Shown: positions 28,113 through 39,549, counted from the stretch's first letter. The stretch is 64,000 nucleotides of DNA from Gardnerella vaginalis (GCF_001563665.1 NZ_KQ961857.1:179332-243331); one strand, 5' to 3'. Notes: generated by a model not told the origin, from the sequence alone. Numbers and translations are program-made.

Positions 28113-28385
28113 ATGAGCAATTTGTTTAATTGGCGTACAAAAGCAGCCTGCAGAGATAAAGACCCAGAGCTGTTTTTCCCAGTTGGTAACACAGGGCTTT
28201 CATACCAGCAAATTGAGGAAGCAAAGTCCGTATGCCGCTCATGCAAAGTATCTGACTCATGCTTAAGGTGCGCGTTAGAAACAAACCAAGATTATGGAAT
28301 TTGGGGCGGATTGAGCGAAGAAGAACGCAGATCGCTCAAAAGACGCGCAATGCGCGCGCGCAGACATCACGAATCAGACTTATAA
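28113..28385 (+). CDS. whiB1: WhiB-family iron-sulfur transcription factor (WhiB1-like)
   Basis: 90 residues from the ATG at 28113; a longer reading from 28035 adds a head not found in WhiB proteins. Four cysteines in the pattern C...CxxCxxxxxC (AACRDKDPELFF; VCRSCKVSDSC) would hold a [4Fe-4S] cluster, followed by the GIWGGLSEEERR turn and a basic KRRAMRARRHH tail that binds DNA. DPELFFPVGN and the convergent PdtaS-like kinase next door recall the whiB1-pdtaS neighbourhood of mycobacteria. WhiB1 binds the principal sigma factor and responds to nitric oxide in that group; transfer of that role here is inferred. Confidence 0.92.
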   Translation: MSNLFNWRTKAACRDKDPELFFPVGNTGLSYQQIEEAKSVCRSCKVSDSCLRCALETNQDYGIWGGLSEEERRSLKRRAMRARRHHESDL

Positions 28386-28395
28386 AGCTTAAAGG

Positions 28396-29880
28396 TTACA
28401 TAACTCCTGGAACGCGAAGTTTAATATCTAACACTACTCGAGTGCCACCTTCATGACGTTGCTCCCAGCGAACCGTTCCTCCAAAATCATTTGTAACAAA
28501 AGTATTTATAAGCTGAGTGCCTAATCCAGATCCTGAAGAACGCGCCATGCCGTGAGAAGACTCGCTATCGATTCCATCTCCATCGTCTTCAACCATAATA
28601 TTCAGGTTATCTCCTCCGCGACCAACTGAAATCTTAATATGACCTGATTCTTTATCTTCAAAACCATGTTCAACAGCGTTAGTAACTAATTCAGTAAGAA
28701 CCAAAGATAAAGGCGTTGCATCTTGAGCTGCTAACATTCCGAATTTACCAACGAAGTCAATGCTAATCTTTTGATTTTGGGAAGCTAATTCTATAGACAT
28801 TTTAAGCAAACTAGAAATAACTTTATCAAAATCAACAACTTCGTCTGCAGTTTGACTTAAACCTTCATGCACAAGAGCAATAGTTTGAACTCTTCTTTGC
28901 GCTTCTTCCAACTCTTTACGAACTTCAGAAGACTTAGTTTTACGCGCTTGCAAACGCAAAAGCGCTGAAACAGCTTGAAGATTATTTTTCACACGATGAT
29001 GAATTTCTGAAATAGTAGCATTCTTTGTTTGCAATTCTTGTTCGCGGCGAAGAACCTCTGTAACATCGCGGCATAATATTACAGCACCAGTTCTTTCACT
29101 AGGACCATAAAGAGGCAAAGAGCGCATAGACACAATAGAATGATTTGCTTCAAGCTCACAATCAATATCTGCTTTACCACTTAAAACAAGCGGTAAGCTT
29201 TCTGGCACAGCATCGTTTACATGTAAAAGCCTAGTACCAAATTCGCTTAAATATTCGCCAGTCATAGTATTTAATCCACCAAGACGGCGGAAGCAACTAA
29301 TAGCGTTAGGAGAAGCATATCGAACAATTCCATTTGCTTCTAAGACAATAAATCCGTCAGCAACTCTAGCATTATGACGCTGATTCAACACAGAATCATG
29401 ATATGGAAATTGACTACGTGGAATCATGTCGAAAAGCGTTTTGCCAGCGTTAATACTTTCTGTTTCATATCTGCCGTTAGATTCGCGAGTTGCTAAGTTA
29501 GTTTCTCGCAAAACAAGACCTAAAGTTTTACCATTATGACGAATAGGAGCATAAACATTACATACAGTTGCTCTTCCAACAGAGCGAAGAACAGAAGAAT
29601 GGAAACTTGTTTCTGACTTCATAGCCTCAGAAAGCTCATCGTGCATAGATATGTCTAACTTTTCACCAAGTAAATCTTCAGTTCTAAGAGTGATTGCTGT
29701 AGAAGGACGGCACTGTTCAGCAACAACATAATCACCATCTCCGTTTTGAATGACTAATAGAAGATCTGCAAAACTTAAGTCAGCTATAACTTGCCAATCT
29801 GCAACTAAATGATGAAGCCATTCGCGATCACTATCGTCAAAATCTGGACGTGTAGCAAGAATATGAGAAAAATCAGCCAT
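28396..29880 (-). CDS. pdtaS: PdtaS-type sensor histidine kinase
   Basis: 494-residue cytoplasmic kinase without membrane helices. An N-terminal GAF-like region (about 1-150) and a PAS domain (about 170-280) precede a HisKA_2 dimerisation segment with ISEIHHRVKNNLQAVSALL, then an HATPase with ELVTNAVEHGF and GDGIDSE...GSGLGTQLI. This matches PdtaS, which phosphorylates the RNA-binding antiterminator PdtaR. The regulator is not in the window. Convergent with the WhiB gene, 10 bp apart. The ATG at 29880 is the first in frame. Confidence 0.9.
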   Translation of the reverse strand: MADFSHILATRPDFDDSDREWLHHLVADWQVIADLSFADLLLVIQNGDGDYVVAEQCRPSTAITLRTEDLLGEKLDISMHDELSEAMKSETSFHSSVLRSVGRATVCNVYAPIRHNGKTLGLVLRETNLATRESNGRYETESINAGKTLFDMIPRSQFPYHDSVLNQRHNARVADGFIVLEANGIVRYASPNAISCFRRLGGLNTMTGEYLSEFGTRLLHVNDAVPESLPLVLSGKADIDCELEANHSIVSMRSLPLYGPSERTGAVILCRDVTEVLRREQELQTKNATISEIHHRVKNNLQAVSALLRLQARKTKSSEVRKELEEAQRRVQTIALVHEGLSQTADEVVDFDKVISSLLKMSIELASQNQKISIDFVGKFGMLAAQDATPLSLVLTELVTNAVEHGFEDKESGHIKISVGRGGDNLNIMVEDDGDGIDSESSHGMARSSGSGLGTQLINTFVTNDFGGTVRWEQRHEGGTRVVLDIKLRVPGVM

Positions 29881-29917
29881 ATGACAATCATATATCTAAG
29901 ACACAAGAAATAACGAC

Positions 29918-30003
29918 GCGGTATGTTGTTTACAAACACAGTATGTTGTTTACAATCTCTGCATACGGTATTTTGTTTACGATCGCTGTATGCTGTTTAC
30001 AAA
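29918..30003. repeat. Four direct repeats of GTATGTTGTTTACAA-like units
   Basis: GTATGTTGTTTACAA (29920), GTATGTTGTTTACAA (29941), GTATTTTGTTTACGA (29966) and GTATGCTGTTTACAA (29986) are spaced 20-25 bp apart just upstream of the sensor kinase gene. The spacing and conservation suggest binding sites for a transcription factor, or a decaying minisatellite. Confidence 0.6.
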
Positions 30004-30004
30004 T

Positions 30005-30042
30005 AAAACCGCTCCCCCACGTATTGTGAAGAAGCGGTTTAA
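30005..30042 (-). terminator. Rho-independent terminator of ldh
   Basis: On the minus strand AAACCGCTTC pairs with the GAGCGGTTT arm and is followed by TTATTTG. It lies about 60 bp downstream of the ldh stop. Confidence 0.7.
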
Positions 30043-30101
30043 TTGCTTCAATATGAAATTATTCTTCTAATGAAGCTTCTAATGACGCTAAACTACAAAG
30101 T

Positions 30102-31088
<987 letters not shown>

Positions 31089-31268
31089 CTATTACAACTT
31101 TCATAATGTATTTGAAACATGCTAATAATGCATGAAACACAATATTTTTATGAAGTGTAGCTCTTTTATAAGAGCCTGTGGGTATGAACACTTTTACTCT
31201 AATCGCACCACCGGAATTTGTAAAAACAAATCAAGCTCTTAATTTAATAAACCAAACTTTTAAAACTT

Positions 31269-32750
31269 TCACAAAGATACTTTCATAAGTTTTGCAGCCA
31301 AAGAATCATTAACATATGCAACTAGAGAAACTCCGTCATCTTCATAATCAACTTTTTCTACTACACCATTTTCACGAACTTGAGAAAGCAAAGCACACTC
31401 TGTGTAAGGCAACTTAACATTAACTTGCACTTTTGGCGAAGGCAATAGATACTCAATTCTTTGACGAAGTCGAAGAATATTATCTCCAGAAACAGCAGAA
31501 ACAATAAGAGAATCCGGATATAATTTTTCTAAACGCTCTCTCTTAGCTTCACTCATACAATCAGACTTATTAAATACAAGCAATTGCGTAATATCTTCTA
31601 CTCCATCAATTGAACTTAAAACTTCGTTCACTGCTTCAATTTGAGATACTGGGTCAGGATGAGAACCATCAACAACGTGTAAAATCACATCAGCTTGACT
31701 CACCTCTTCTAGCGTAGATTTGAATGCTTCTACTAGCTGAGTAGGAAGTCTACGAACAAATCCTACGGTATCTACGAGGGTATAACTACGACCGTCTTTA
31801 CTACGATTGTGGCGAACAGCAGTATCCAACGTAGCAAATAAAGCGTTTTCAACTAGTTCTTCTGAACCAGTAATTTTGTTAATAATGGAAGATTTTCCAG
31901 CGTTAGTGTATCCAACAACAGCAACAGTCGGTATATTTTGACGTCTACGAGATCCACGTTTAACATCTCGAGCTGGAGCCATATGTTCAATATCTTTTCG
32001 CAATTTAGAAATACGATTCCTAATAGCACGCCGATCCATTTCAATTTTTGTTTCACCAGGACCTCTTGAACCGATTCCAGCATCTCCTGCAGCTCTACCT
32101 CCAGCCTGCCTAGAAAGAGCAGCGCCCCAACCTCTAAGTCTAGGAAGCATATATTGCAATTGTGCTAGTTCAACTTGAGCTTTACCTTCACGACTCGTAG
32201 CATGCTGAGCAAAAATATCTAAAATCACAGCAGTTCTGTCAACAACTTTAACTTTAGTAGCATCTTCTAAAGCTCTGCGCTGACTTGGTGGCAAATCATC
32301 ATCAACTATGATAGTATCCGCATCATTTAGCGAAACTACTTGCGCAAGCTCTCTAGCTTTTCCAGAACCAACATAAGTAGCAGCATCAGGCTTATATCTT
32401 TGCTGCAATAAACCATCACAAACAACTGCACCAGCTGTTTGAGCTAAAGCTGCAAGTTCTCTTAATGACTCTTCCGCTTGAGAAAGAGTGCTATTTACAC
32501 TTGACCAAACGCCTACTAGCACAACACGCTCAAGACGAAGTTTTCTATATTCAACTTCAGTAACATCTTGCAACTCACCGAGTCCCGCAACTCGTTTTAA
32601 CGCATTATGTGATTCACGATTCTGCCAAGCTTCATCATGTTTCTCTTTAGAAGAAGACGAATCAAGTAGGACTTCTGAATGCTCTGAAAGAAACGCATTT
32701 GAATTACTAAAACTAGAATTACTCTCGCTATTAGCATTAAAATCTACCAT
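31269..32750 (-). CDS. hflX: GTPase HflX
   Basis: Ribosome-associated GTPase that splits or rescues stalled 70S ribosomes. 493 residues: a Ser/Asn-rich N-terminus, the HflX N-domain (VLVGVWSSV, YVGSGKARELAQ, VVDRTAVILDIFAQHA), the conserved GAGGGIGSRGPGET-like loop (GDAGIGSRGPGETKIE), a coiled coil, and a G-domain with GYTNAGKSSI, DTVGFVRRLP and NKSD. TAGGGGAC precedes the ATG. Monocistronic. Confidence 0.96.
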   Translation of the reverse strand: MVDFNANSESNSSFSNSNAFLSEHSEVLLDSSSSKEKHDEAWQNRESHNALKRVAGLGELQDVTEVEYRKLRLERVVLVGVWSSVNSTLSQAEESLRELAALAQTAGAVVCDGLLQQRYKPDAATYVGSGKARELAQVVSLNDADTIIVDDDLPPSQRRALEDATKVKVVDRTAVILDIFAQHATSREGKAQVELAQLQYMLPRLRGWGAALSRQAGGRAAGDAGIGSRGPGETKIEMDRRAIRNRISKLRKDIEHMAPARDVKRGSRRRQNIPTVAVVGYTNAGKSSIINKITGSEELVENALFATLDTAVRHNRSKDGRSYTLVDTVGFVRRLPTQLVEAFKSTLEEVSQADVILHVVDGSHPDPVSQIEAVNEVLSSIDGVEDITQLLVFNKSDCMSEAKRERLEKLYPDSLIVSAVSGDNILRLRQRIEYLLPSPKVQVNVKLPYTECALLSQVRENGVVEKVDYEDDGVSLVAYVNDSLAAKLMKVSL

Positions 32751-32935
32751 TTGTCCCCTACTCTAGTTTGACGCAACTAGCATTTTACAACGTTTGTTTT
32801 ATTATTGTGATTTGAGAAGACATAATAAAACTTGAATATAATAAAGCAAAATAAACAACAAGAAAAACAGAATAAAACGGAAATAAAACAGTAATAAAAC
32901 AGAAAAAAGTGTAAAACGGATTGCAACTAACAACA

Positions 32936-33625
32936 ATGATTAAGAACCAAAATAAAAACCAAAATCAGAACAATAATCAGAACAACACTAAAACAGTTAA
33001 TAGCAAAAGTGGAGAGCAATATTTTTATGCATCTCCATCATCAAAAGACGAACGCCATACGTTGCATGTGAATTTGCGCGGTCATGACGTAAACGTGCAA
33101 GTTTCTAATGGCGTTTTTAGCTCATCTAGATTAGATTTAGGCACATCAGTATTGCTCAAGCACGCGCCTAAACCTCCAGAAAATGGCGTATTCCTTGATA
33201 TTGGATGCGGATGGGGTCCTATTGCTCTTTCACTCGGATTAGAATCTAAAAACGCTGAAATTTTCGCAATTGACGTAAACGAGCGCGCTATTGAACTTAG
33301 TGAAGTAAACGCAAAAAACGCTGGGCTTAAAAATATTCACACTGAGATTGCACAAAATGCGCTTGAAAATGAAAAATTGGAGCATATAGACCTAATATGG
33401 TCTAATCCGCCTATTCGCGTTGGAAAAGAAGTACTACATGAAATACTTCTTACTTGGATTCCTCGTCTAAATGTAAAAGGAAAAGCTTATCTAGTTGTTC
33501 AAAAAAATCTTGGAGCAGATTCTCTTATACCATGGCTAACTAAAAATCTTGGAGATAATTTTAACGTTATGAAATTCGCAAGCTCAAAAGGTTACAGAGT
33601 AATAGAAATAGTTAGAAACAATTAG
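32936..33625 (+). CDS. Class I SAM methyltransferase, RsmC/MTS type
   Basis: 229 residues. Motif I is FLDIGCGWGPIALSLG, the acidic loop is IFAIDVNERAIEL, and the catalytic IWSNPPIRVGKE matches the NPPF/I-type motif of N2-guanine rRNA methyltransferases such as RsmC (16S G1207). The first 25 residues are Asn/Gln/Lys repeats of low complexity. I use the ATG at 32936; a TTG at 32921 is possible. 97 bp before hrpA on the same strand, so cotranscription is likely. Confidence 0.88.
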   Translation: MIKNQNKNQNQNNNQNNTKTVNSKSGEQYFYASPSSKDERHTLHVNLRGHDVNVQVSNGVFSSSRLDLGTSVLLKHAPKPPENGVFLDIGCGWGPIALSLGLESKNAEIFAIDVNERAIELSEVNAKNAGLKNIHTEIAQNALENEKLEHIDLIWSNPPIRVGKEVLHEILLTWIPRLNVKGKAYLVVQKNLGADSLIPWLTKNLGDNFNVMKFASSKGYRVIEIVRNN

Positions 33626-33722
33626 AAACAATAAAAACAATAAAAAAAAAACAATAAAAACAGTTAAACATTAAAACAATAAAAATTAAATATAGTAAAA
33701 ACACGTAAAGAAACTATTTATT

Positions 33723-36700
33723 ATGAAATTTGAGTATCCACATGAACTACCTATTTGTGCAGCGCACGACGAAATAATAGAAGCAATTAAGTCTTCTCAA
33801 GTTGTGATTATTTCTGGTCAAACAGGCTCTGGTAAGACTACTCAAATCCCAAAAATGGCGCTAGAACTCGGAAGAGGCGGCAGAGGCAAGCAAATCGTAC
33901 ACACTCAACCTCGCAGATTAGCTGCTCGCACAGTAGCAGAACGAATTGCTAGCGAAATGGGAGTAAAACTAGGAGAAGAAATCGGATATCAAGTACGATT
34001 TACGGATGAAAGCTCCCCAAAAACAAAACTTAGAATAGTTACAGATGGTATTTTACTTGCACAAATCCAACGCGATCCACTTTTAAATCGTTACGATACG
34101 ATTATTATTGACGAAGCACACGAGAGAAGTCTTAACATCGACTTTTTGCTCGGATACTTAACAACTTTATTGCCAAAACGCAAAGATTTGAAGCTTATTA
34201 TTACATCTGCAACTATTGATTCAAAAAAATTCTGTGATCATTTCGAACAAGCTTTACACATTAAAGTGCCTATTATTGAAGTTTCAGGACGGACGTATCC
34301 CGTACGAGTACTATACGAACCGCTTGGTTCCGCTCCTTCACTTATGCAACATGTTCCAGGATTTGCAGATATTTCAATGAGCGAAGAAACTATTGAAGAA
34401 AGCAAGTCTAACGAAAAAAATAGCGAAGAATCTTCCGATGAATATTCTTCCGATGAAGATATTGCTTCTGCTGTAACTAGAGCATGTGCACAGCTTGTTA
34501 TTCATTCTAGTCATGATTTTGGTGCACGCGACATTATGGTATTCGCTTCAGGAGAGCGAGATATTCGCGAATTTGAATCAAGTTTACGCTCATATTTTGG
34601 CGAGCGCGCAAATGACATGCATCGCACAGATTCGATTGAAATAGTCCCACTTTTCGCACGTCTTTCTTCAAAAGATCAGCATAGAGTTTTTGAATCACAC
34701 ACGCATCAGCGCATTATAATAGCAACAAACGTTGCAGAAACTTCTCTTACTGTTCCAGGAATTAGATATGTTGTAGACACAGGTTTAGCTAGGATTTCTA
34801 GATATTCTAAATCTGCAAAAGTGCAAAGACTCCCTATAGAACCTATTTCTCAAGCGAGCGCAGATCAGCGTTCTGGACGCTGCGGTCGTATTGCAGATGG
34901 TATTGCGATTCGATTATACTCGCGCGAAGATTATGAATCGCGCCCACGTTTTACAGATCCTGAAATTTTGCGCACTTCTCTTGGAGCTGTAGTTTTGCAC
35001 ATGCTTTCTGTAGGAGTTGCTAAAACTGGAGAAGATATTACTACTTTTGGATTTATTGATCCTCCAGATATAAAAGCTGTAAGCGATGGACTTAATGAGC
35101 TTAGCGAACTTGGAGCTATTAGCAGAAAATCAGGGTTAATTACACTTACTCATACCGGACGGGAGCTTTCAAAACTTCCTATTGATATTCGTCTTGGACG
35201 AATGATTATTGAAGCTGCGCGAATGAATACTCCAAATACTCTTGCAGCAATTCTTGTAATAGTAGCATTCTTAAGCTTGCAAGACCCTAGAGAAAGACCC
35301 GTTGAGCAACATGAAGAAGCAGATAGGATTCATAATCGTTATGCTGATGAAAGCAGCGACTTTTTAACTGCTCTAAATATTTGGGATTATATTTTCCAAG
35401 CAGACGGAAATATGAGCAACAACGCTCTTCGTAAACTATGCAAATCGGAATTTTTCCACTTTTTACGCCTAAAACAGTGGAAAGATTTAGTTAATCAATT
35501 GCAAGACTTATGTAAAGAATTGAATTATAGAGTTGGAGAAGCGCTGCCATTAAAAAGGCCATCACTTGAGATCAGACAACTTCCTAACAATCAACAATCT
35601 TCTCATAGTTTGTGCTGTTCATGGGATTATCAGGGAATACACACTTCAATGCTTTCAGGCTTGCTTTCAATGATAGGAATGCAAGTTATTCGAGAACCTA
35701 AAGCTTCCGACTTTGCTAGTTTACATGGAGCTGCAAAAATTCGCGCTATTAAACGTGCACAAAAAATGGCTAAGAACGACTATCAAGGAGCTAGAGGTAC
35801 ACGATTTGCAATCTTCCCATCTTCTTGTGTTTGTAAGCTTTCACCTTCGTGGATTATTTGCACAGAACTTGTAGAAACGTCAAGACTTTGGGCTAGATAT
35901 TGTGCGCAAATTGATCCTGCATGGGCTGAATCTCTTGCAAAAAATCTTACTCGAGTCACGTATTCAGATGCTCACTGGAGCGCGTCTAAAGGTGCTGCAA
36001 TAGCAAAATCAAAAGTGCTTTTATACGGATTACCTATTGTACAAAATCGCACTGTTCAATGGTCTAAAATCAACCCTTATGAATCTAGGATGCTTTTAAT
36101 TCGTTGCGCTCTAGTTGAAGGCGATGTGCAACAGCGTTTCCAATACGATACTTTTATTTCTGCAAATCGCTCTATGCTTGAAGACGCAGAAAATCAATCT
36201 AATCGCACTAGGCAAATAAGCGAAACAGTAAATGATGAGGATTTATTTGCTTTTTATGACAATAACTTGCCTCAAGATGTAACTAATATTGCAGATTTAG
36301 CAAAATGGTGGAAAAATGCTCATGCAAAAAATCCGCATAAGCTAGATTTTAATCCTGAAGAAGTTGAGAGGTTACAGAGCGCGCAAAGCACTGATTTAGC
36401 AGATTATCCAGACCATTGGAATACTATTTGCACAGACGGGCAACCTATACGATTACGTTTAAGTTATATTTACGATCCGAATAGTCCTTTTGATGGAGTT
36501 ACTATTCATATTCCTGTTCACGTGTTAAGTAGACTAACACCTGAAGAATTTACATGGAACGTTCCAGGACTATTAGATGACTTAATTCTTGGAATGATTA
36601 AATCTTTACCTAAAAGTTTACGCGTTCAATTCGTGCCTGCTCCAGATAGTGCTAAGAAGATTCGCGAGTGGATTGACGATCATTACGATACTCTCCCCGG

Positions 36701-37862
36701 TATTTCTGAAGATTGTAAAGATTCCTTTGAATGGCAAGATTTTCGCGAAATATTTACTAAAGCTGCTATACAAGTAATCGGAGCGCAAATTCATCCTGAA
36801 GTTTTTGACGATGAACAAATGAATCGCCTTACTCCTTATGTTCGAATGACTTTTAGCGTAGAGAAAACAAATATAAAAACACACTCTCAAGGATTCATTA
36901 GAAAACAGAAGAACAGCGCAAACAGCGGCGATAATAACACCGAAAATAATAACGCAAACAATAACACAAACAATAGAACAACAATCACTGTACTAGGAAA
37001 CGATAAATCTCTTGTTGCTTTACAAAAGCGATTCTCAAAACTCGCACAAGAATCTGCTTTAGAAGCAATAAATCGTAAAGCTACTAAAGCTAAAAAAGCT
37101 GGGAAAATAATAGAACAAGCTGATTTATTACATAAAGCAGGAGCTACAAATATTTCTAGATCTCAAATGGTATGGCAAGGCGCTCTTAACATGCTACATT
37201 TAGATTGCAATCGCATTACATCCAGATGGCTAGGCACAGAGGCTTTAGTGCTCGCTGCAGCACCCTATAAAACATCAAAATCTTTAGCTGAAGATTTACA
37301 AATGGCAGCAGTTAAACGCTTAATAAAGCATCCTGAGCAAATTTTAGATGACGATTCATTAAAAGAATCTGTAGCTAACGTATCTCAAATTTATGAAGAT
37401 ACTGTATACGCAATAGCTCATGATGTGATTAAAATACTAAAACGCCAAGCGCAATTAAGCAAAGTAGTTTCAGGTAAAGCAGATTTGCCTATGCTATCTG
37501 TATTACAATCAATTCGAGAGCACACTTCAAAACTTATTTACGAAGGATTTATTTCAAACACTCCAGCAGAATATCTTCCTAGAATCGAACGATATTTGCA
37601 TGCAGATGAGATTCGACTATCTAAAGCTAAAATAGATAAAAATCGCGATGTTCAATGGGCATGGGAAGCTGAAGAAGCTAATAAAATAGTTCAGAAAGCT
37701 CAAGAAAAAGCTAAATCTACGCCTTTGGGACAAACGCATGACGAAGAACAGGAAAAAGCTGAGAAATTAAAGTGGATGTGTGAAGAATTTTACGTTTCAC
37801 TATGGGCTCAAGAACTAACAACAGCATATCCTATAAGTATTCAACGTATGCGAAAAATATGA
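33723..37862 (+). CDS. hrpA: ATP-dependent RNA helicase HrpA
   Basis: 1379-residue DEAH-box helicase. Motif I GQTGSGKTTQ (near residue 32), motif II IIIDEAHERS, motif III TSATID, a Ser/Glu-rich insertion (about 220-250), then NVAETSLTVPGIRYVVDTG and QRSGRCGR (motifs V and VI), HA2 and OB domains, and the long C-terminal DUF3418-like region typical of HrpA. An Asn-rich stretch near 1065-1085 (NNTENNNANNNTNN) interrupts the C-terminal domain. HrpA resolves stalled or collided ribosomes in E. coli. Convergent with the MFS gene, 22 bp apart. Confidence 0.95.
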   Translation: MKFEYPHELPICAAHDEIIEAIKSSQVVIISGQTGSGKTTQIPKMALELGRGGRGKQIVHTQPRRLAARTVAERIASEMGVKLGEEIGYQVRFTDESSPKTKLRIVTDGILLAQIQRDPLLNRYDTIIIDEAHERSLNIDFLLGYLTTLLPKRKDLKLIITSATIDSKKFCDHFEQALHIKVPIIEVSGRTYPVRVLYEPLGSAPSLMQHVPGFADISMSEETIEESKSNEKNSEESSDEYSSDEDIASAVTRACAQLVIHSSHDFGARDIMVFASGERDIREFESSLRSYFGERANDMHRTDSIEIVPLFARLSSKDQHRVFESHTHQRIIIATNVAETSLTVPGIRYVVDTGLARISRYSKSAKVQRLPIEPISQASADQRSGRCGRIADGIAIRLYSREDYESRPRFTDPEILRTSLGAVVLHMLSVGVAKTGEDITTFGFIDPPDIKAVSDGLNELSELGAISRKSGLITLTHTGRELSKLPIDIRLGRMIIEAARMNTPNTLAAILVIVAFLSLQDPRERPVEQHEEADRIHNRYADESSDFLTALNIWDYIFQADGNMSNNALRKLCKSEFFHFLRLKQWKDLVNQLQDLCKELNYRVGEALPLKRPSLEIRQLPNNQQSSHSLCCSWDYQGIHTSMLSGLLSMIGMQVIREPKASDFASLHGAAKIRAIKRAQKMAKNDYQGARGTRFAIFPSSCVCKLSPSWIICTELVETSRLWARYCAQIDPAWAESLAKNLTRVTYSDAHWSASKGAAIAKSKVLLYGLPIVQNRTVQWSKINPYESRMLLIRCALVEGDVQQRFQYDTFISANRSMLEDAENQSNRTRQISETVNDEDLFAFYDNNLPQDVTNIADLAKWWKNAHAKNPHKLDFNPEEVERLQSAQSTDLADYPDHWNTICTDGQPIRLRLSYIYDPNSPFDGVTIHIPVHVLSRLTPEEFTWNVPGLLDDLILGMIKSLPKSLRVQFVPAPDSAKKIREWIDDHYDTLPGISEDCKDSFEWQDFREIFTKAAIQVIGAQIHPEVFDDEQMNRLTPYVRMTFSVEKTNIKTHSQGFIRKQKNSANSGDNNTENNNANNNTNNRTTITVLGNDKSLVALQKRFSKLAQESALEAINRKATKAKKAGKIIEQADLLHKAGATNISRSQMVWQGALNMLHLDCNRITSRWLGTEALVLAAAPYKTSKSLAEDLQMAAVKRLIKHPEQILDDDSLKESVANVSQIYEDTVYAIAHDVIKILKRQAQLSKVVSGKADLPMLSVLQSIREHTSKLIYEGFISNTPAEYLPRIERYLHADEIRLSKAKIDKNRDVQWAWEAEEANKIVQKAQEKAKSTPLGQTHDEEQEKAEKLKWMCEEFYVSLWAQELTTAYPISIQRMRKI

Positions 37863-37884
37863 TATTTCGTAAAAATCCTATAGT

Positions 37885-39432
37885 TTACGCTTTAGCACTA
37901 TCCGAACTTCTTTTAGTTTTTCGCGAATACACGTAATTTCTAATAACAAACACAAATAATCCTAGTAAAGAAACAACAGAGCCAATAAGTAAAACATTTG
38001 AGAACCCTGCAGCTGAACCTTTTAATCCGATTAACGAGAACCCTTCTAAAGATCGATTGTTAATCAAACCGTAGAAAATTACTATTCCAATAGATGTAGT
38101 GACGCTCATAGCAAGATCGTTCATACCACAACCACGTCCAGTTTCTTCAACAGGCAAAGAATCCAATATTATTGACACAAGCGGAGAATACATAAGACCA
38201 CAACCTGCATAATATACACATGCGCCAAAAGTCAACGCAAAAAATCCGCTCATAACGAAGAATCCAGATATTGCCCACCCAATAGCCATCAATACAGATG
38301 CGAGAATAACAGCATTTTTACGACCTACTCTCGCAATAATCTTTCCGGAACTCGTTCCAGCAAGAGCAGCAACAACAAAAGCACAAACCACATAATGAGC
38401 AACATCAAATGTAGTGAGTTTATATAATTCTCCGCCTAGACGATTGAAAATTGGAGTAAAACAATAATTTGTGAAATAAAGGAACATAAGCACAAGCATT
38501 GCAGAAAGCCAACGCTTATTTTTGAAGAATGAAGTAGTTACAAAAGGATTTTTAGCTTTATTGATATAAATACCGAAAATTATAAACAATACAATTGAAA
38601 TAACAAGCATCCACCATACGTGGTATGAGAAGAAAACAGTAAGAATAGCAACAGCAGCACCGAAAATCACGAAACCTATTCGATCTATTTTTCTGCCATT
38701 ACCGTTATTTTGCGGCAAATATCTTCTTAGCGCAGGAAGGAAGAATATAGTTATTGCTGGAATAAGGAAGAAATATCGCCAAGATATTGAACTCAATAAT
38801 CCAGCTGTAAAAATACCGATTGCCGCTGAAATTTGATATCCTGCTGTAAATAATCCGAAGAAAATAACTTTAAGATCTTTACGTAAATATTTCGACACAA
38901 TTACTAGATACGCAGAACCAGCTACTTGTTCCCCAGCAGATTGAATCATACGCGCTAAAATAACGCTCCACAAATGAGGAGTAAAGAAGAAATTCGCTAA
39001 GAAACCGAATATTGAGCCAATAAATAAAGTAGACAGTCCAACTGTAACAAGTTTTCTTAAAGATACGAAATCACCTAAAGAGCCGTAAATAAAACAAGCA
39101 ATACCTAGTACTATTCCAGGTAAACCTGTGATCAAAGACGCTTGCTCCGGACTTGAAACATCAGTACCAACTTGCTTAAACAACAAATTAAAACCTTGTA
39201 AGCACAGCGTCCCAAAAACATAAGCTATTAAAAGTAAAATAAGAGCACGAATTGCTATTTTATTAACCATTTCAGGATTATCGTAAGCATCTTTAGTAAC
39301 AGATGCAGATGCAGATGCATCACAAGCATCACTGACTGGGATATTAGCAGAATCACAAGCATCAAAAGCATTACTGGAGTTAGAATTTACTCGCGATTTT
39401 GCACTTTCACAGATAAATTTATCTTTAGACAT
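37885..39432 (-). CDS. Major facilitator superfamily transporter
   Basis: 515 residues from the ATG at 39432 (GGGAGAG upstream); the TTG at 39456 is less likely. A Ser/Asn/Ala-rich 60-residue cytoplasmic head precedes about 14 membrane helices. GLPGIVLGIACFIYGSLGD with the SLRK loop, and ARMIQSAGEQ, fit the drug/H+ antiporter (DHA2-type) group, similar to QacA/TetL-like pumps. Substrate unknown. A CTTAAGT repeat array lies directly upstream. Confidence 0.85.
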   Translation of the reverse strand: MSKDKFICESAKSRVNSNSSNAFDACDSANIPVSDACDASASASVTKDAYDNPEMVNKIAIRALILLLIAYVFGTLCLQGFNLLFKQVGTDVSSPEQASLITGLPGIVLGIACFIYGSLGDFVSLRKLVTVGLSTLFIGSIFGFLANFFFTPHLWSVILARMIQSAGEQVAGSAYLVIVSKYLRKDLKVIFFGLFTAGYQISAAIGIFTAGLLSSISWRYFFLIPAITIFFLPALRRYLPQNNGNGRKIDRIGFVIFGAAVAILTVFFSYHVWWMLVISIVLFIIFGIYINKAKNPFVTTSFFKNKRWLSAMLVLMFLYFTNYCFTPIFNRLGGELYKLTTFDVAHYVVCAFVVAALAGTSSGKIIARVGRKNAVILASVLMAIGWAISGFFVMSGFFALTFGACVYYAGCGLMYSPLVSIILDSLPVEETGRGCGMNDLAMSVTTSIGIVIFYGLINNRSLEGFSLIGLKGSAAGFSNVLLIGSVVSLLGLFVFVIRNYVYSRKTKRSSDSAKA

Positions 39433-39472
39433 AACTCTCCCAAAAAACTTTTGCAACTCGTGACTACGCTTT

Positions 39473-39512
39473 ACACTTAAGTGACTTAAATCACTTAAGT
39501 CACTTAAGTTTC
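39473..39512. promoter_or_regulatory. CTTAAGT palindromic array upstream of MFS gene
   Basis: ACTTAAGTGA, CTTAAA, TCACTTAAGT is a perfect 10-bp inverted repeat (39475-39500), followed by another CACTTAAGT. It sits about 45 bp upstream of the MFS start and about 40 bp after the giant surface gene's stop. An operator for the transporter, or an mRNA end structure of the surface gene, are both possible. The same heptamer recurs upstream of the surface gene (48671-48711). Confidence 0.5.
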
Positions 39513-39549
39513 TTCAAACCTTTAGCAATATCACTTATTAGTTAAGCAG

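Noticed and set aside
33652..33662. A10 run before hrpA as a phase-variation tract
   Set aside because: The surrounding gap is all A-rich repeats and the gene is a housekeeping helicase; no reason to prefer it over background.
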